Assembly (NCBI GenBank): GCA_035247945.1 | Contig: DATFHX010000018.1 | Span: forward strand, 1-53,486 | Reading direction: 5' to 3' | DNA: 53,486 nucleotides | Origin: DATFHX01 sp035247945 | Lineage (GTDB): Bacteria > Patescibacteriota > Saccharimonadia > Saccharimonadales > Saccharimonadaceae | Shown here: piece by piece, positions 25,126-33,219 of the stretch | Position numbering within the stretch: the first letter of the stretch is position 1 | Layout: each line of letters starts with the position of its first letter | Program-made: the position numbers and the translations under genes | Notes under the pieces: generated by a model | Told to the model about the DNA's origin: nothing | Seen by the model: the letters and a program-made list of their open reading frames with translations, nothing else | Database searches by the model: none

Positions 25126-25896
25126 ATGAATAAATCTCTCATCCAAACACTACAGCAACTCGGGTGTAGTGAAAAGCATACACGGTTCTACGAAGCAAAT
25201 CGCCATCTCGGAACTTCACCCTTATCGGATATTGTTAAGCATGCGCGATTACAGCGATCAACAGGATATCACATTGCCGCTGAAATGCTCCAGATGGGAC
25301 TCATCGAAGAAGACCATAAAGCGTATAAAAAACAGTTTACTGCAGTTGAACCAAGCGTCCTCCTCCGCAAACTCGAGAGCCGTCACCGACAGGTTGGTCG
25401 AACTATCATCGCATATAAAGAAGCCCTTCCCACCCTGCAAGCAGAGCACCATGCGACACAGACACGCCCGCGAGTGAGGACCTTCGAAGATAAAGGTGGC
25501 CTTGTCTCCGTGTGGCGTGACATCCTTCAATCACAACAAGAGATTCTTCTTTGGTCAAACCAAAGCGCCGAACAGCTCGTGTTTGATAATGAAATGCATG
25601 AGCAGTTCATTGCCGAGCGTATTGCAAAACATATTCCGATTCGTGTGCTCGCCGTAAATAACGATCAGGCACGGATACTACAGAAAGATGACACTGCGAG
25701 CCTACGCCAAACAAAGCTCCTGCCAGAAAGCACCCAATTTACAAGCGAGATCTATATCTATGGTGATAAAGTCGCCGTGCTCGACTTTGGCCGAAAAATT
25801 TTTGGTGTCATCACTGAAAATCAGCAGATTGCTGAAGCACACCGATCTATTTTCAATCTTACATGGCAACAGAGCTCTGATATACTGAAGCAATGA
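25126..25896 (+). CDS. TrmB-family transcriptional regulator
   Basis: A 256-residue protein. The N-terminal winged helix (about 5-75) carries SPLSDIVKHARLQRSTGYHIAAEM and GLIEEDHKAYKKQFTAVEP, typical of TrmB/transcriptional regulators that sense sugars or metabolites. A short coiled coil follows (80-115), then a C-terminal PLD/TrmB-like effector domain (WRDILQSQQEILLWSNQSAE, RIAKHIPIRVLAVN). Its 3' end overlaps the alpha/beta hydrolase start as ATGA. It probably controls that operon or metabolic genes elsewhere. Confidence 0.8.
   Translation: MNKSLIQTLQQLGCSEKHTRFYEANRHLGTSPLSDIVKHARLQRSTGYHIAAEMLQMGLIEEDHKAYKKQFTAVEPSVLLRKLESRHRQVGRTIIAYKEALPTLQAEHHATQTRPRVRTFEDKGGLVSVWRDILQSQQEILLWSNQSAEQLVFDNEMHEQFIAERIAKHIPIRVLAVNNDQARILQKDDTASLRQTKLLPESTQFTSEIYIYGDKVAVLDFGRKIFGVITENQQIAEAHRSIFNLTWQQSSDILKQ
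25878..25886 (+). promoter_or_regulatory. Internal extended -10 inside regulator gene
   Basis: TGATATACT ends 6 nt before ATG 25893. It allows leaderless expression of the hydrolase independent of the upstream gene. Confidence 0.5.
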
Positions 25897-26585
25897 ATAG
25901 AATAGCAATCTTATATATCAGCGGAGCAGGGCTCGACACAGCAATTTGGGATGCAGTAAAAGCACAAGTTGCCACACCAGGATATGATATAACCCATTCA
26001 CGGAGTAAGGATGCAACATTAGAAGGTGCAGTCCAAGAGGGGCTTGAACAAGTTCAGAGTATTACTGCCGAGAAATATATTATCGTTGCTCACTCTCTGG
26101 GTGGGGTTATCGGAATAGAACTCGCTCGAAGGCTCGGAGACAAGCTTGCAGGCTTCGTTGCGCTGAGCGCTGCGATACCAAAACCCGGAAAATCTTTCGT
26201 TGCAGCATTGCCATTTCCACAAAAACTCATTCTGCCGCTTGTGCTAAGACTCGTCGGCACGAAGCCGCCCGTTTCAGCAATTCGCAGTGGCCTCTGTAGC
26301 GATCTCGGCGACGCGCAGGCAAATGCTATTATTGAGGCGTTTACACCTGAGCCACTTCGTCTTTATATAGACACAACGACACAAAGTGCATTACCACAGG
26401 TAGACTATCTGTATATTCGTTCACTTAAAGACAAAGAATTCTCACCTCAATTACAATCCGCCATGATGAAGCAGCTCCCAGACGCGAAGGTTGTAGACAT
26501 AGAAAGTGGCCACATGGCTATGATTAATCGCACCGATGAGCTCGCCGCCGCCCTTAACGACTTTATCGCAAGCGCCGCCCCTTAA
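25893..26585 (+). CDS. Alpha/beta hydrolase
   Basis: A 230-residue protein with the nucleophile elbow AHSLGG (Ser about residue 68), an acidic residue in the following strand region, and catalytic His in ESGHMAMINR (about residue 209). It starts ILYISGAGLDTAIWDA (strand plus oxyanion segment). The fold and triad point to a carboxylesterase- or lactonase-like hydrolase of unknown substrate. It overlaps the TrmB-type regulator by 4 bases. Confidence 0.85.
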   Translation: MNRIAILYISGAGLDTAIWDAVKAQVATPGYDITHSRSKDATLEGAVQEGLEQVQSITAEKYIIVAHSLGGVIGIELARRLGDKLAGFVALSAAIPKPGKSFVAALPFPQKLILPLVLRLVGTKPPVSAIRSGLCSDLGDAQANAIIEAFTPEPLRLYIDTTTQSALPQVDYLYIRSLKDKEFSPQLQSAMMKQLPDAKVVDIESGHMAMINRTDELAAALNDFIASAAP

Positions 26586-26609
26586 GCTCTCTACATCCAG
26601 TCGTTTCGT

Positions 26610-26804
26610 CTAGTCTTGCCAGACAGCTTCGCTCTTAGTACGGTAATGTTCAAACGCCGTTTCAAGCCCTGTCAAGACCTCAGCACTCGTCTCGCAGAGT
26701 GCGGCACACTTTGCTAGGTCTACTTCTTGTGCGTGCGCACGCACTTCATCTCGTAGTACTGTAATTTTACTTTGCAAGTCTTTCATAATTGCGTCGTGAT
26801 CCAT
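26610..26804 (-). CDS. Small helical protein (64 aa)
   Basis: A 64-residue protein with helix-forming sequence and two Cys (CAALCETSAEVL). GGAGG lies 7 nt before the ATG at 26804, giving this short gene good support. No family is recognised. It sits between the hydrolase and VOC genes in its own unit. Confidence 0.6.
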   Translation of the reverse strand: MDHDAIMKDLQSKITVLRDEVRAHAQEVDLAKCAALCETSAEVLTGLETAFEHYRTKSEAVWQD

Positions 26805-26873
26805 ATCATACCCTCCAGTTAGTTACATATCCATCTTCTCATGTAATAGCGAGCATTAAAAGCTTATGGAAAT

Positions 26874-26902
26874 AAAAAGATCGGCTCTATGCCGATCTTT
26901 TT
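26874..26902 (-). terminator. Terminator after VOC gene
   Basis: AAAAAGATCGGC, a 5-nt loop and the complement form a perfect 12-bp stem with an A-tract/T-tract on either side. It is the natural end of the minus-strand VOC gene. Confidence 0.8.
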
Positions 26903-26906
26903 AATG

Positions 26907-27272
26907 TCATCGCTTTATCTGTTGAACCGCCCAGGTATTTCCGTCTGGATCAGCAAAATAGGTAAAGATTCCCCACGGCATGTCTTGAAGCTCACTCGCA
27001 GCAACACCGTTCTTAATTAGCATATCGCGAACCGCGGACGAATCCTTCACCACAACCTGTAAACTCTTTTGCGTGCCGGGCTTCATTTCGGTAACACCTT
27101 CACCAATAACGATCGAGCAAGCAGAACCCTCAGGGGTAAGCTGCACAAATCGAAGTCCGTCCGCAACACGATGATCGTGATCAAGGTGAAAGCCGACTTT
27201 GTTGACATAAAAATCGATTGCTCGGTCTACGTCAGCAACGGGAACTGGCACTAATTCTAATTTCATTTCCAT
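26907..27272 (-). CDS. Glyoxalase/VOC-family protein
   Basis: A 121-residue single VOC (vicinal oxygen chelate) domain pair: VPVPVADVDRAIDFYVNKVGF, FVQLTPEGSACSIVIGEG, SLQVVVKD and FTYFADPDGNTWAVQQI. The His/Glu metal ligands of glyoxalase I are only partly recognisable, so a role in methylglyoxal or antibiotic (bleomycin-type) handling is open. The start has CAGGAG 7 nt upstream. Confidence 0.8.
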   Translation of the reverse strand: MEMKLELVPVPVADVDRAIDFYVNKVGFHLDHDHRVADGLRFVQLTPEGSACSIVIGEGVTEMKPGTQKSLQVVVKDSSAVRDMLIKNGVAASELQDMPWGIFTYFADPDGNTWAVQQIKR

Positions 27273-27350
27273 GATGGTTCTCCTGGATTAATTGGTTATA
27301 CTCTCATTTAACCAGAGACAGGTGAGCGGATATTGTACAAAAACGACAAC

Positions 27351-28028
27351 CTATAGTTTATGAACATCGCCTACATCAAGCGGCGTCACACCCATAATTT
27401 TTTTGAGGGATTTAGTAAGATGTGACTGATCTACAAATCCCATATCAGCCGCGACAGCACTCGCTTTCTTTCCGCGCCGTAATTCTCGAATCGCCTCTTT
27501 AGCCCGCTCAATTTGTTCAAAATCTTTTTGTGTAATCCCCGTGCTTTTTGAAAAATGTCGCTGTGTCGCCCTCCGTGAAAGTGCCTTTGGCGATCCGTCT
27601 TGCACACTTTGCACAACTGAATCAATTGCGAGTAGTCCGATAGCAGCCATTCGCTCGACGAGTGTTTCAGCGTTCTCAAACGTCGGAAAGGCGAAGCCAT
27701 ATCCGTCAATAAGAAAATGATCAGTATCACTATTCTCAAGCATGATAAATGAATCAACGAGAGAATCACCTGGAAGGGAAGGGAGATAGACACCGGGAGC
27801 GAACGAAATAACGACTGAACTCGTACCTGCCTGGTATGGAACATTCATAGGTTTCGTTGCCTGACCTGTCACCATCATGCTTTTTGATCCATCTTTTTGA
27901 ATAAGTACGATTAGATCCCAAGAACCATCTGGGGTTGCTAAATAGATGCCATCTTCGACGTTTTGTGTACGCCAAACTGTACCAATAAAGGAATGTGGTG
28001 AATCTCGCCGCGTATGAATCTGGGTCAT
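27351..28028 (-). CDS. AraC-family transcriptional regulator
   Basis: A 225-residue protein. The N-terminal about 125 residues form a sensor of the DUF6597/cupin-like type (GSWDLIVLIQKDG, PGVYLPSLPG). The C-terminal AraC helix-turn-helix pair (about 150-220) reads SRRATQRHFSKSTGITQKDF, ASAVAADMGFVDQSHLTKSLKK and ending GVTPLD. The gene begins 7 nt after the stop of the ZIP transporter gene, so both are in one operon, ZIP first. It may regulate that operon, but no binding site could be read. Confidence 0.82.
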   Translation of the reverse strand: MTQIHTRRDSPHSFIGTVWRTQNVEDGIYLATPDGSWDLIVLIQKDGSKSMMVTGQATKPMNVPYQAGTSSVVISFAPGVYLPSLPGDSLVDSFIMLENSDTDHFLIDGYGFAFPTFENAETLVERMAAIGLLAIDSVVQSVQDGSPKALSRRATQRHFSKSTGITQKDFEQIERAKEAIRELRRGKKASAVAADMGFVDQSHLTKSLKKIMGVTPLDVGDVHKL

Positions 28029-28035
28029 TGCGTCC

Positions 28036-28761
28036 TTAACTCAACATGCTCAGCATAAACGCAAGCCCAAATCCTAATGTCGTAACGAGCCCCACAAGCG
28101 AACCACGATCTCTATATGCTTCTGGCATCATACTATCTGCAAGCATTGTAAGCAGGGCGCCAGCTGCAAACGCGAGCGTAAATGAAAAGGCGAGTGGACC
28201 CGCAGATGCGAAGAATGAGTATCCCGCCCATGAAGCAACCCCCGAGACAATAACCACAACAAGCCACAGCCCAAGCACCCGGTACTTTTTCCAGCCACTT
28301 GCAAGGAGTGCCGCTGTCGCACTAATTGCCTCGGGAAGGTTGGAAAGAAACACCGCCACGACCATAGCAAGATTAATTACATCACCATGAAGCAGCGCAA
28401 GACCAATCACTATAGACTCTGGAATGCCATCGAGAATTGTGCCGAGTAAGATTGCGAGTCCCGATCCAATCTCACCACCAGCTTGGCGATGCTTGCGACC
28501 GCCCATATGCTCAATAACTTTATTTCCACCGAAAAAGATAAGTGCACCAGCAGCAAGCCCTGCAGCAATCGACCAGCCTTCATGCGTCTGAGCAAATGCC
28601 TCTTCCGCAAGCTCAAAAGCGACCGCGCTTATAAGAACACCAACCCCAAATGCCATGATTAATCCAAGCATCTTTTTGCCTATCTTAAAAGACATCGCAA
28701 GAACTGCACCAACGACAAGGGACACTGCAGCACCCGATCCCCAGATAAATGCGCTCAACAT
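28036..28761 (-). CDS. ZIP-family metal transporter
   Basis: A 241-residue protein with about eight hydrophobic segments. The ZIP signatures are LLGTILDGIPESIVIGLAL (TM4, HxxxE-like site here DGIPE) and LSNLPEAISATAAL (TM5). Usual members carry His at the TM4 position. Here it reads DGIPES, so transport may be of another divalent metal or altered. The start is ATG 28761 with AAGGAG upstream. It leads an operon with the AraC-type regulator. Confidence 0.85.
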   Translation of the reverse strand: MLSAFIWGSGAAVSLVVGAVLAMSFKIGKKMLGLIMAFGVGVLISAVAFELAEEAFAQTHEGWSIAAGLAAGALIFFGGNKVIEHMGGRKHRQAGGEIGSGLAILLGTILDGIPESIVIGLALLHGDVINLAMVVAVFLSNLPEAISATAALLASGWKKYRVLGLWLVVVIVSGVASWAGYSFFASAGPLAFSFTLAFAAGALLTMLADSMMPEAYRDRGSLVGLVTTLGFGLAFMLSMLS

Positions 28762-28877
28762 ACTAGATTCTCCTTATGTATTATCATAGTGCACTGAGCC
28801 ATTTTAGATCAAACTAGCGTAACCTATCACATTATGGTATGGTACATACTGTCACATTGGACAAGGAGAGGAACAGC

Positions 28878-29534
28878 ATGACCTCCGTCACGATCGCCCA
28901 AGGACTGACTCTGGACGAAGAGATGTTCGAGCGGTCGCTCGAAGCAGTCCGGGAGTGCGTTCCGGATAGGGCACCGACCTTCACGTGGGAGTTCTTCACC
29001 ACCCGCGAGAACTGGCTCCTCATCCCGGACGTCGAGCACCCCGAAGAGCCCTGGTACAAGGCAGAGCTCGTCATCAAGCAGGGCGCGCCCTATCTCCAGA
29101 CGAACAAGCTGAACGTCTGGAGGAGGCCCGATCTGCGTCGCAGCGGTGCGCCGATGCCCCACAGCCACCCTTGGCGGAAGTTCACCGGCCATCTCCTCAT
29201 GGGTGGCTACAAGGAGGATCGCTACGAAGTGGAGCGCGCCAGTGTGCTCTCCGAGGATCCGTTCTCCGAAGCCGACCTCGGGGGCGTGCACGTCAAGCAG
29301 GATGTCATCCACCAGGCCGGGCAGCGCAACCTCATCGACGAGACCACCTTCCACGAAGTCACGGAGGTGCTCGAACCGGGTCGAACCCTCAGCCTGATGG
29401 ACTGCGGACCTGGCCGAAAGGAAGGGTGGGGCTACCTCGACCCCGAGACAGGGCTCTACCTCCCCAACAAGAAGAGCCCGAGTGACCCGCGATTCAAGAA
29501 GCTCTTCCTGGACCGCAACCCGCACCTGAAGTAG
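28878..29534 (+). CDS. Cupin-like G+C-rich cassette protein
   Basis: About 218 residues, no membrane segment. MPHSHPWRKFTGHLLMGGYKE resembles a cupin motif 1 (HxHPW ... GGYxE) found in actinobacterial and phage proteins, where two His bind a metal. The rest (YKAELVIKQGAPYLQTNKLN, HEVTEVLEPGRTLSLM) fits a cupin barrel. Function unknown. The start is ATG 28878 behind AAGGAG, whereas the ATG at 28839 lies in the promoter region. G+C is high (41 of 60 at 29101-29160) and a strong terminator follows. Confidence 0.6.
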   Translation: MTSVTIAQGLTLDEEMFERSLEAVRECVPDRAPTFTWEFFTTRENWLLIPDVEHPEEPWYKAELVIKQGAPYLQTNKLNVWRRPDLRRSGAPMPHSHPWRKFTGHLLMGGYKEDRYEVERASVLSEDPFSEADLGGVHVKQDVIHQAGQRNLIDETTFHEVTEVLEPGRTLSLMDCGPGRKEGWGYLDPETGLYLPNKKSPSDPRFKKLFLDRNPHLK

Positions 29535-29540
29535 GTGCGA

Positions 29541-29577
29541 GCCGGATGGGGTGCGCCAACTCGCACTCCCATCCGGC
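29541..29577 (+). terminator. Terminator of cupin-like cassette
   Basis: GCCGGATGGG pairs with CCCATCCGGC and TGCG with CGCA inside, followed by CTTTTTAATT. Confidence 0.88.
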
Positions 29578-29665
29578 CTTTTTAATTGCAAGAATTTCTT
29601 TCAAAAAAATAAACCTCGAAGTAAAAACTTTGAGATACAACATTCACTCTAATCAAACTTTCTTA

Positions 29666-29700
29666 CAGGGAGCCCATCTTTTTTAGGGACGGGCTCCCTG
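29666..29700 (-). terminator. Inverted repeat after secreted-protein gene
   Basis: CAGGGAGCCC and GGGCTCCCTG form a 10-bp stem around a 15-nt loop. On the minus strand it lies just after the stop of the secreted protein, but it lacks a clean U tract, so it is a probable terminator. Confidence 0.5.
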
Positions 29701-29742
29701 CAGTGATTCGAACGCCGCTCTATGGAGCAGCAGTCTCGAACC

Positions 29743-30417
29743 TTACGGCGTCGCGGGCGCCGTGGTGGTCACGACCTTGCCGACGGTCACGTCGACGGCG
29801 GTCGTCAGATCGTCCAGCCACAACGACGAGGCGTTGTGCTGGAACCGGCCCTGGAGCTGTGCCGTGTAGGCGCAGGGAACCGTGGTCGTGGCGCTGCGCG
29901 GGCAGCTCAGGACCAGTGTCTGGCTCAGCTGGTGGGCGCTCCAGTTGTAGACACCCCCGTTCGTGCTGTCCCAGGCGTAGGTGTCGCCCCTTCCGGAGTT
30001 GTCCGGGAGGGCCGGCTTGCCGTTGACCGTGAAGCGGCCCTCGCACCAGCCATCGACGTTGGCGGTGCCAGTGGCGTTGCAGTCGAGCTCGGCGGTAGCC
30101 GCCAGGGACACGAGTGCCTGCTGACCGCGCGGCACCGTGAACTTGGTGGAGCCGCACGCGATGTTGAACCAGTTGCCTCCGTACGTGGCGGAGGTGTAGG
30201 TCCACGGAGCGTTGTCCGTGTTCCGGTAGTGCCCGCCACCCGAGCCGGCCGGCTGAGCGAACTTCAGACAGGCGTTGGGGACGGCGGCCGCAGCACTGGA
30301 CCTGTGCGGGGACTGCTGCTGCGGGTTCTGCGGGGAGTCGGACGCGAAGGCGACCGAGCCGAACGAAACAACCGCGGCGGTGGCCCCGAGCAGGGCGGCC
30401 ATACGCATACGTTTCAC
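29743..30417 (-). CDS. Secreted actinobacterial-type protein of unknown function
   Basis: About 224 residues. A signal peptide (VKRMRMAALLGATAAVVSF, then GSVAFA) is followed by a Cys-containing beta-rich domain (SAAAAVPNACLKFAQ, FNIACGSTKFTVPRG, LDCNATGTAN, LVLSCPRS) with about six Cys, likely forming disulfides. Base composition and amino-acid usage (Ala, Gly, Thr) look like Actinobacteria and differ strongly from neighbouring genes. The best start is GTG 30417, preceded by GAAAGGT at 7 nt. It is probably transferred from an actinobacterial host. No function recognised. Confidence 0.65.
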   Translation of the reverse strand: MKRMRMAALLGATAAVVSFGSVAFASDSPQNPQQQSPHRSSAAAAVPNACLKFAQPAGSGGGHYRNTDNAPWTYTSATYGGNWFNIACGSTKFTVPRGQQALVSLAATAELDCNATGTANVDGWCEGRFTVNGKPALPDNSGRGDTYAWDSTNGGVYNWSAHQLSQTLVLSCPRSATTTVPCAYTAQLQGRFQHNASSLWLDDLTTAVDVTVGKVVTTTAPATP

Positions 30418-30434
30418 GCGTTGTACCTTTCGTC

Positions 30435-30452
30435 GATTGTCCGAAGACAATC
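30435..30452 (-). ncRNA. 5' leader hairpin with UUCG loop
   Basis: On the minus strand GATTGTC, TTCG, GACAATC forms a 7-bp stem capped by the unusually stable UUCG tetraloop. It is in the leader between a TATAAT and the GTG of the secreted-protein gene, about 18 nt before the start. It could protect the mRNA or tune initiation. Not a terminator (no U tract). Confidence 0.6.
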
Positions 30453-30587
30453 TAAACTTACAGGACCTTTTCATTATACATAAAATCATAGAAACTAGGC
30501 ATAATCTTTTTCAATAAAAGTAATAAGGATATTTCATACTTCTGCTATGCTTAGGGGTGAAAAGATCCGCCTAAACAGGAGACCGCA

Positions 30588-31193
30588 ATGACACCCAAGG
30601 ACATACTCCCAAAATGGACAATTGACACATCTAAATATTTAGTGGACGACAAATACCTCAAGCTACGTCTTGATTCATGCACCACGCCAGAAGGTGGCAA
30701 GGTCGAGAAATACTACGTCTTTGAGTACGGCGACTGGGTAAACTGCATCGCCATAGATGACGAAGACAATGTCATTATGCTCAATCATTATCGTCATGGC
30801 GTTCAAAAGTACCTCATGGAGTTTATCGGAGGGGGCATGGAAAAAGGAGAGTCGGCCGAAAATACTGCAAAACGTGAACTCACCGAAGAAGCCGGCTATA
30901 CCGGAGGCTCCCTTTTCCATGTCGGGTCAAGTTACGCAAATCCAGCAACACATACTAATCAAGTGCACACATATCTTGCCGTTGGAGGAAAGATTACCCA
31001 AGCTCAAAACCTTGAAGTCGGCGAGACTATCCATGTTCATAAAGTTCCATTCAAAACAGTCATTGAAGAAATGAGTAGGCAAGATTCGGTCTATCCTGCC
31101 ATTTTTATTGCCGCGCTCTTCCATGTAATAAATTTCATCCGCACTTCAAATGATCCAGCCCTTCAACACTTAAAGCAATATGTCATCTCGTAG
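30588..31193 (+). CDS. NUDIX hydrolase, ADP-ribose pyrophosphatase type
   Basis: A 201-residue Nudix protein. The box GGGMEKGESAENTAKRELTEEAGY (catalytic Glu residues in RELTEEAG) and the preceding EFIGG are typical of ADP-ribose/ADP-sugar pyrophosphatases. It hydrolyses nucleoside diphosphates linked to another group. The start has AGGAG 6 nt upstream, a normal Shine-Dalgarno. Confidence 0.88.
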   Translation: MTPKDILPKWTIDTSKYLVDDKYLKLRLDSCTTPEGGKVEKYYVFEYGDWVNCIAIDDEDNVIMLNHYRHGVQKYLMEFIGGGMEKGESAENTAKRELTEEAGYTGGSLFHVGSSYANPATHTNQVHTYLAVGGKITQAQNLEVGETIHVHKVPFKTVIEEMSRQDSVYPAIFIAALFHVINFIRTSNDPALQHLKQYVIS

Positions 31194-31234
31194 AGTCACC
31201 TTAAAATAGTAGTAAAGCAGCTTTAGAAGTAGCT

Positions 31235-31501
31235 CTACTTTTTATCTTTCCAGTTCCACCATTTGAGCTTCTCGGGATCATGTGTTGTATGCGACGCATA
31301 GTACACCGCTTCTCGAAATACATAAAGCACACAGCGATCGACATGTGCACCCACTTTTACCATAAGGCGTTCATAGAGCACTTCGGGATCCTTATCCTTC
31401 AGATCCGATAGCTTTCGTATTCCAAGGCTTCGTAGGTCGGCTGCAATACTTTTTCCAACACCAGGAATTTGCTGTAGTTCATCACCATTATTGTTTTTCA
31501 T
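31235..31501 (-). CDS. Cdd1-like helix-hairpin-helix protein
   Basis: An 88-residue protein. The helix-hairpin-helix LQQIPGVGKSIAADLRSLGI, then DKDPEVLYERLMVKVGAHVDRCVLYVFREAVYYA and KLKWWNWKDKK match the Pathogenicity locus (Cdd1) family, of unknown biochemical function and probably nucleic-acid binding. The start is ATG 31501 with AAGGAG 5 nt upstream. The GTG at 31507 would overlap the Shine-Dalgarno. It is the last gene of an operon with the polysaccharide deacetylase. Confidence 0.85.
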   Translation of the reverse strand: MKNNNGDELQQIPGVGKSIAADLRSLGIRKLSDLKDKDPEVLYERLMVKVGAHVDRCVLYVFREAVYYASHTTHDPEKLKWWNWKDKK

Positions 31502-31512
31502 AATCACTCCTT

Positions 31513-33219
31513 TTATTCAATCGTAAATCCCTGTGCGCGTATTCCTTGAATAATGGAGGGGAGAGCATCAACAGTCTGCGCATTCAGAACGTGCAGTAAT
31601 ACGACCGCACCCGGTCCTGTCGCTGAAAGTACGCGCTGAGTAATAACACTACTTCCTGGCTGCGCCCAGTCACGGGGATCGACCGACCACATATCAATCG
31701 ACATACCAAGACTTGCCGCCACATTCCGTACCGTTCCATTCACCGCACCATATGGTGGTCGAAACCCAGTTGGCGTCACGCCGCTTGCTTGCCGCACGGC
31801 AGTTTGCGTACTCGTCAACTCTTGTTCGACTCCAGCAGCCGAAAGAAGGGTGAGGTTTGAATGAGTATAAGAATGATTACCAATCCTATGACCCTCATTC
31901 ACAATTCGGCGAACAGTGCTCGGATATCTCTCCACGTTTCGCCCTACGACGTAGAACGTAGCATGCACATTATACCGACCAAGGATGGTTAGAATCTGTT
32001 CCGTATAGGCGCCCGGTCCATCGTCAAAAGTAAGTCGTACCAGCCCAGTTCCTGTGCGGTTGCTTGATACTGGTTGCTGGCGCTGTACAATAGTTGATTC
32101 TATTGTTACGAGGGGTATCTGTACTTCATCAGGATTTGCCGCGCCTGTTTGACGCTGTACAAGTGCCGTAAGCACATGAGTAATTGAATGTTCATCCTGT
32201 GCTTGAATCCCCGGCTTACCTTGCTGAATTATCACGCCACCGCTCATAATGGTCGGCTGCGCCGCTGTAACCACCTTAGATAAGACTTCGTCGACCGTAG
32301 CATTAAGTTTCGCCTCGTCGAACGTCAGTTGTACCGTCGTTTTCTTTGCATCTTTCGCATCAGGTACTACCTTCGGAACTACAAGTCCAACTAACTGTTC
32401 AGGCGAGAGGGTTACACTACTCGATCCCGCGACAATAGTAAGCGGCTTACCGGCAATTCTCCGAACCTCTTCAAGATGAGGATTCAATTGAGACATTGTA
32501 ACAAGAGCAGCGACCCGTTTTGTAGGGAGCGTTATCTGCGCTTTCTTTTCCGGATGACTTTCTTTAAGTAGGGTAAGCGCTGCATTCCCGTCAATAGCAG
32601 TTCCATCTACATCTCCATGTACCACCGCAGCCTTTCCATCAAACGCGAAGTAGGCGTTTTTCGGTGCGACATCAATCTTCTTGTCGAGCGTTGCAATATA
32701 GTCGGCAGCGAGGCCATCATTAAAATTTGCATTACCAAGTGTCATGTTCCGAAGACCAAGCGGTGCAAAATCCTGATCTGCAAGATCCGCAGGAAGGTTA
32801 GCTGTCCGTCCGAATGAAAGAAGCCCCTTTTGAACGTTCGCCGTATCAATACGAACACCGAGCTGACGAAGTGTGATATCACTTTTCTCGTTCGCAACCT
32901 GGATAGTGAGCGGCTTATTTTCATGCGTGATAATTGCAGCATCTGTTTGGCTTCGAAAGTCATCTCCAAAGAGTTGCGCAATTACATTTCCTTCAAGCCT
33001 AAGTCCGAGAATTGGGTTCATATGATTAATACCATTAACGATGAGAAGCAGTACCTGAAAGGCGAGCAGAAGGACAAATAAATCCTCGAGAAGTCTGAGT
33101 GGAGCCCTTCGTTCAGCCACATCTCGTCTTACCGCCCTATGCATTCTCTCAATGCGACTACGCACAGACTTCGATCGAGCAGGTCGATGGACGCTCTGCT
33201 TTTTCACTCGCTTCTTCAC
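31513..33219 (-). CDS. Membrane-anchored polysaccharide deacetylase
   Basis: A 568-residue protein. A basic N-terminus is followed by a TM helix (about 40-62, LLEDLFVLLLAFQVLLLIV), a region resembling the PG_binding_4 (VanW/YoaR-type) domains (about 70-330), and a C-terminal NodB deacetylase domain (from about 394): TFDDGPG, NHSYTHS, RPPYG, SVDPRDW and VLLH. The deacetylase removes N-acetyl groups from peptidoglycan or chitin, often to resist lysozyme. The start is GTG 33219, overlapping the FN3 gene stop as GTGA with GAGGAGG upstream. It works with the preceding FN3 gene in one envelope operon. Confidence 0.9.
   Translation of the reverse strand: MKKRVKKQSVHRPARSKSVRSRIERMHRAVRRDVAERRAPLRLLEDLFVLLLAFQVLLLIVNGINHMNPILGLRLEGNVIAQLFGDDFRSQTDAAIITHENKPLTIQVANEKSDITLRQLGVRIDTANVQKGLLSFGRTANLPADLADQDFAPLGLRNMTLGNANFNDGLAADYIATLDKKIDVAPKNAYFAFDGKAAVVHGDVDGTAIDGNAALTLLKESHPEKKAQITLPTKRVAALVTMSQLNPHLEEVRRIAGKPLTIVAGSSSVTLSPEQLVGLVVPKVVPDAKDAKKTTVQLTFDEAKLNATVDEVLSKVVTAAQPTIMSGGVIIQQGKPGIQAQDEHSITHVLTALVQRQTGAANPDEVQIPLVTIESTIVQRQQPVSSNRTGTGLVRLTFDDGPGAYTEQILTILGRYNVHATFYVVGRNVERYPSTVRRIVNEGHRIGNHSYTHSNLTLLSAAGVEQELTSTQTAVRQASGVTPTGFRPPYGAVNGTVRNVAASLGMSIDMWSVDPRDWAQPGSSVITQRVLSATGPGAVVLLHVLNAQTVDALPSIIQGIRAQGFTIE

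Noticed and set aside
29700..29745. tRNA-like fragment (GTTCGAATCACTGC region on the minus strand)
   Set aside because: Only T-arm-like bases match; no acceptor, D-arm or anticodon arm could be folded.
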